Shown here piece by piece: positions 11,878 through 12,301 of a DNA stretch of 12,301 bases. Both the position numbers and the translations under genes were made by a program. Every line of letters starts with the position of its first letter. Within the stretch, counting starts at the first letter, position 1. Origin of the DNA: Bacteroidota bacterium. Its GTDB lineage: Bacteria > Bacteroidota > Bacteroidia > Chitinophagales > Chitinophagaceae. The notes under the pieces were generated by a model. It was not told the origin of the DNA and did not search any database. It worked only from the letters and a program-made list of their open reading frames with translations. Where the stretch lies: positions 1 to 12,301 of the forward strand of contig CANHNT010000027.1 of assembly GCA_947461985.1 (NCBI GenBank). Direction: 5' to 3'.

Positions 11878-12301
11878 TTGACAGAGCAAATAATAAATTT
11901 AGAAACCATCAATCCAATTGAGTTTTTTGGGGTTAACAACAATAAATTTGATACACTGAAAAAGAAATTTCCCCTATTGAAAATTTTATCTCGGGGTTCA
12001 TTAATTAAAATTTCGGGCAAGCCAGAAGATGTAAGCGTCGCCTCTGAACGAATTAATTTAATTATACAATATTTAGAAAAAAACGGACACATGTCTGAAA
12101 ATTATTTTGCTCAATTGCTTGGAGATGATGATGGAAATTTGAACGAAAAAATAACCGAAGAAGCAGGAAATGATGTCATTGTTTTTGGACACAATGGAAA
12201 AATAATCAAAGCAAAAACAAGAAATCAAAAACTATTGGTTGCTAGTTCTGATAAAAATGACATCATTTTTGCAGTTGGACCGGCAGGAACAGGAAAAACA
12301 T
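11878..12301 (+). CDS. phoH: PhoH family protein, N-terminal part (runs off the window)
   Basis: The first 141 residues: TEQIINLETINPIEFFGVNN from residue 2, FPLLKILSRGSLIKISGKPED, then about 98-141 NDVIVFGHNGKIIKAKTRNQ, KLLVASSDKNDIIFAVGPAG and TGKT. The Walker A motif GPAGTGKT (134-141) ends exactly at the window edge. The N-terminal KH-like region plus the RNA-helicase-like P-loop ATPase makes this the PhoH/YbeZ-type family, cytoplasmic ATPases linked to RNA metabolism and ribosome maturation. The start is TTG at 11878-11880: an in-frame TAA lies three codons upstream and no ATG or GTG intervenes, and LTEQIINLE matches the usual N-terminus in Bacteroidota. It is divergent from the peroxiredoxin gene; no clear TAnnTTTG box faces it. 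Confidence 0.9.
   Translation, partial: MTEQIINLETINPIEFFGVNNNKFDTLKKKFPLLKILSRGSLIKISGKPEDVSVASERINLIIQYLEKNGHMSENYFAQLLGDDDGNLNEKITEEAGNDVIVFGHNGKIIKAKTRNQKLLVASSDKNDIIFAVGPAGTGKT

Noticed and set aside
11751..12092. N-terminal extension giving a 270-residue peroxiredoxin
   Set aside because: It would cover the peroxiredoxin promoter and overlap phoH antisense; family homology begins at the ATG at 11750.

Overview
The window looks like a chromosomal stretch of a low-GC member of the Bacteroidota, probably from a Flavobacteriia-like or related lineage. The evidence is consistent: putative promoters follow the Bacteroidota pattern (TTTG, about 19 nt, then TAnnTTTG) with no Shine-Dalgarno logic; one protein carries a type IX secretion C-terminal sorting domain; the F1-ATPase beta subunit has the enlarged loop seen in this phylum, and atpD/atpC form a separate unit; and there are a DUF4175-type coiled-coil protein, a bacillithiol-system YtxJ protein and a four-helix-bundle (23S intervening-sequence type) protein. 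No CRISPR array, prophage, transposase or tRNA/rRNA gene was seen.

Layout. Bases 1-2045 (+) hold the C-terminal part of a large DUF4175-type envelope protein. A perfect-palindrome terminator at 2105-2128 separates it from the convergent atpC / four-helix-bundle gene / atpD unit (2151-4364, -). A structured gap of about 310 bases follows. Next come a T9SS-exported protein with a c-type heme motif (4679-5416, -) and a DUF2892 membrane protein followed by a thioredoxin (6015-5511, -), the thioredoxin being broken by a one-base frame change. The + strand then carries a bestrophin-like channel (6111-7013), a small lipoprotein (7070-7378) and dihydroneopterin aldolase (to 7736). YtxJ and a 42-residue lipoprotein (8203-7733, -) share a palindromic divergent promoter with a saccharopine dehydrogenase-like gene (8265-9593, +). 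A Sir2 deacylase (10276-9590, -) is divergent from an L,D-transpeptidase (10358-11134, +). A strong bidirectional terminator (11223-11259), a peroxiredoxin (11750-11280, -) and the 5' end of phoH (11878 onward, +) finish the window.

The genes are mostly housekeeping: energy (ATP synthase), thiol redox and peroxide defence (thioredoxin, YtxJ, peroxiredoxin), folate (FolB), amino-acid metabolism (saccharopine dehydrogenase-like), protein deacylation (Sir2) and cell wall or envelope (L,D-transpeptidase, lipoproteins, bestrophin).

The most unusual element is a 434-bp unit at 2412-2845. It carries the four-helix-bundle gene between compound inverted repeats and fills almost the whole atpD-atpC gap, as if a protein-coding intervening sequence had been inserted into the ATP synthase transcript. 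Other points of note are the thioredoxin frame break exactly at a T_TTA_AAA slippery run, a folB frame without any ATG/GTG/TTG near its expected start, a 26-bp palindrome made of two back-to-back -7 boxes, and two convergent gene pairs whose stop codons overlap in the same TTAA.
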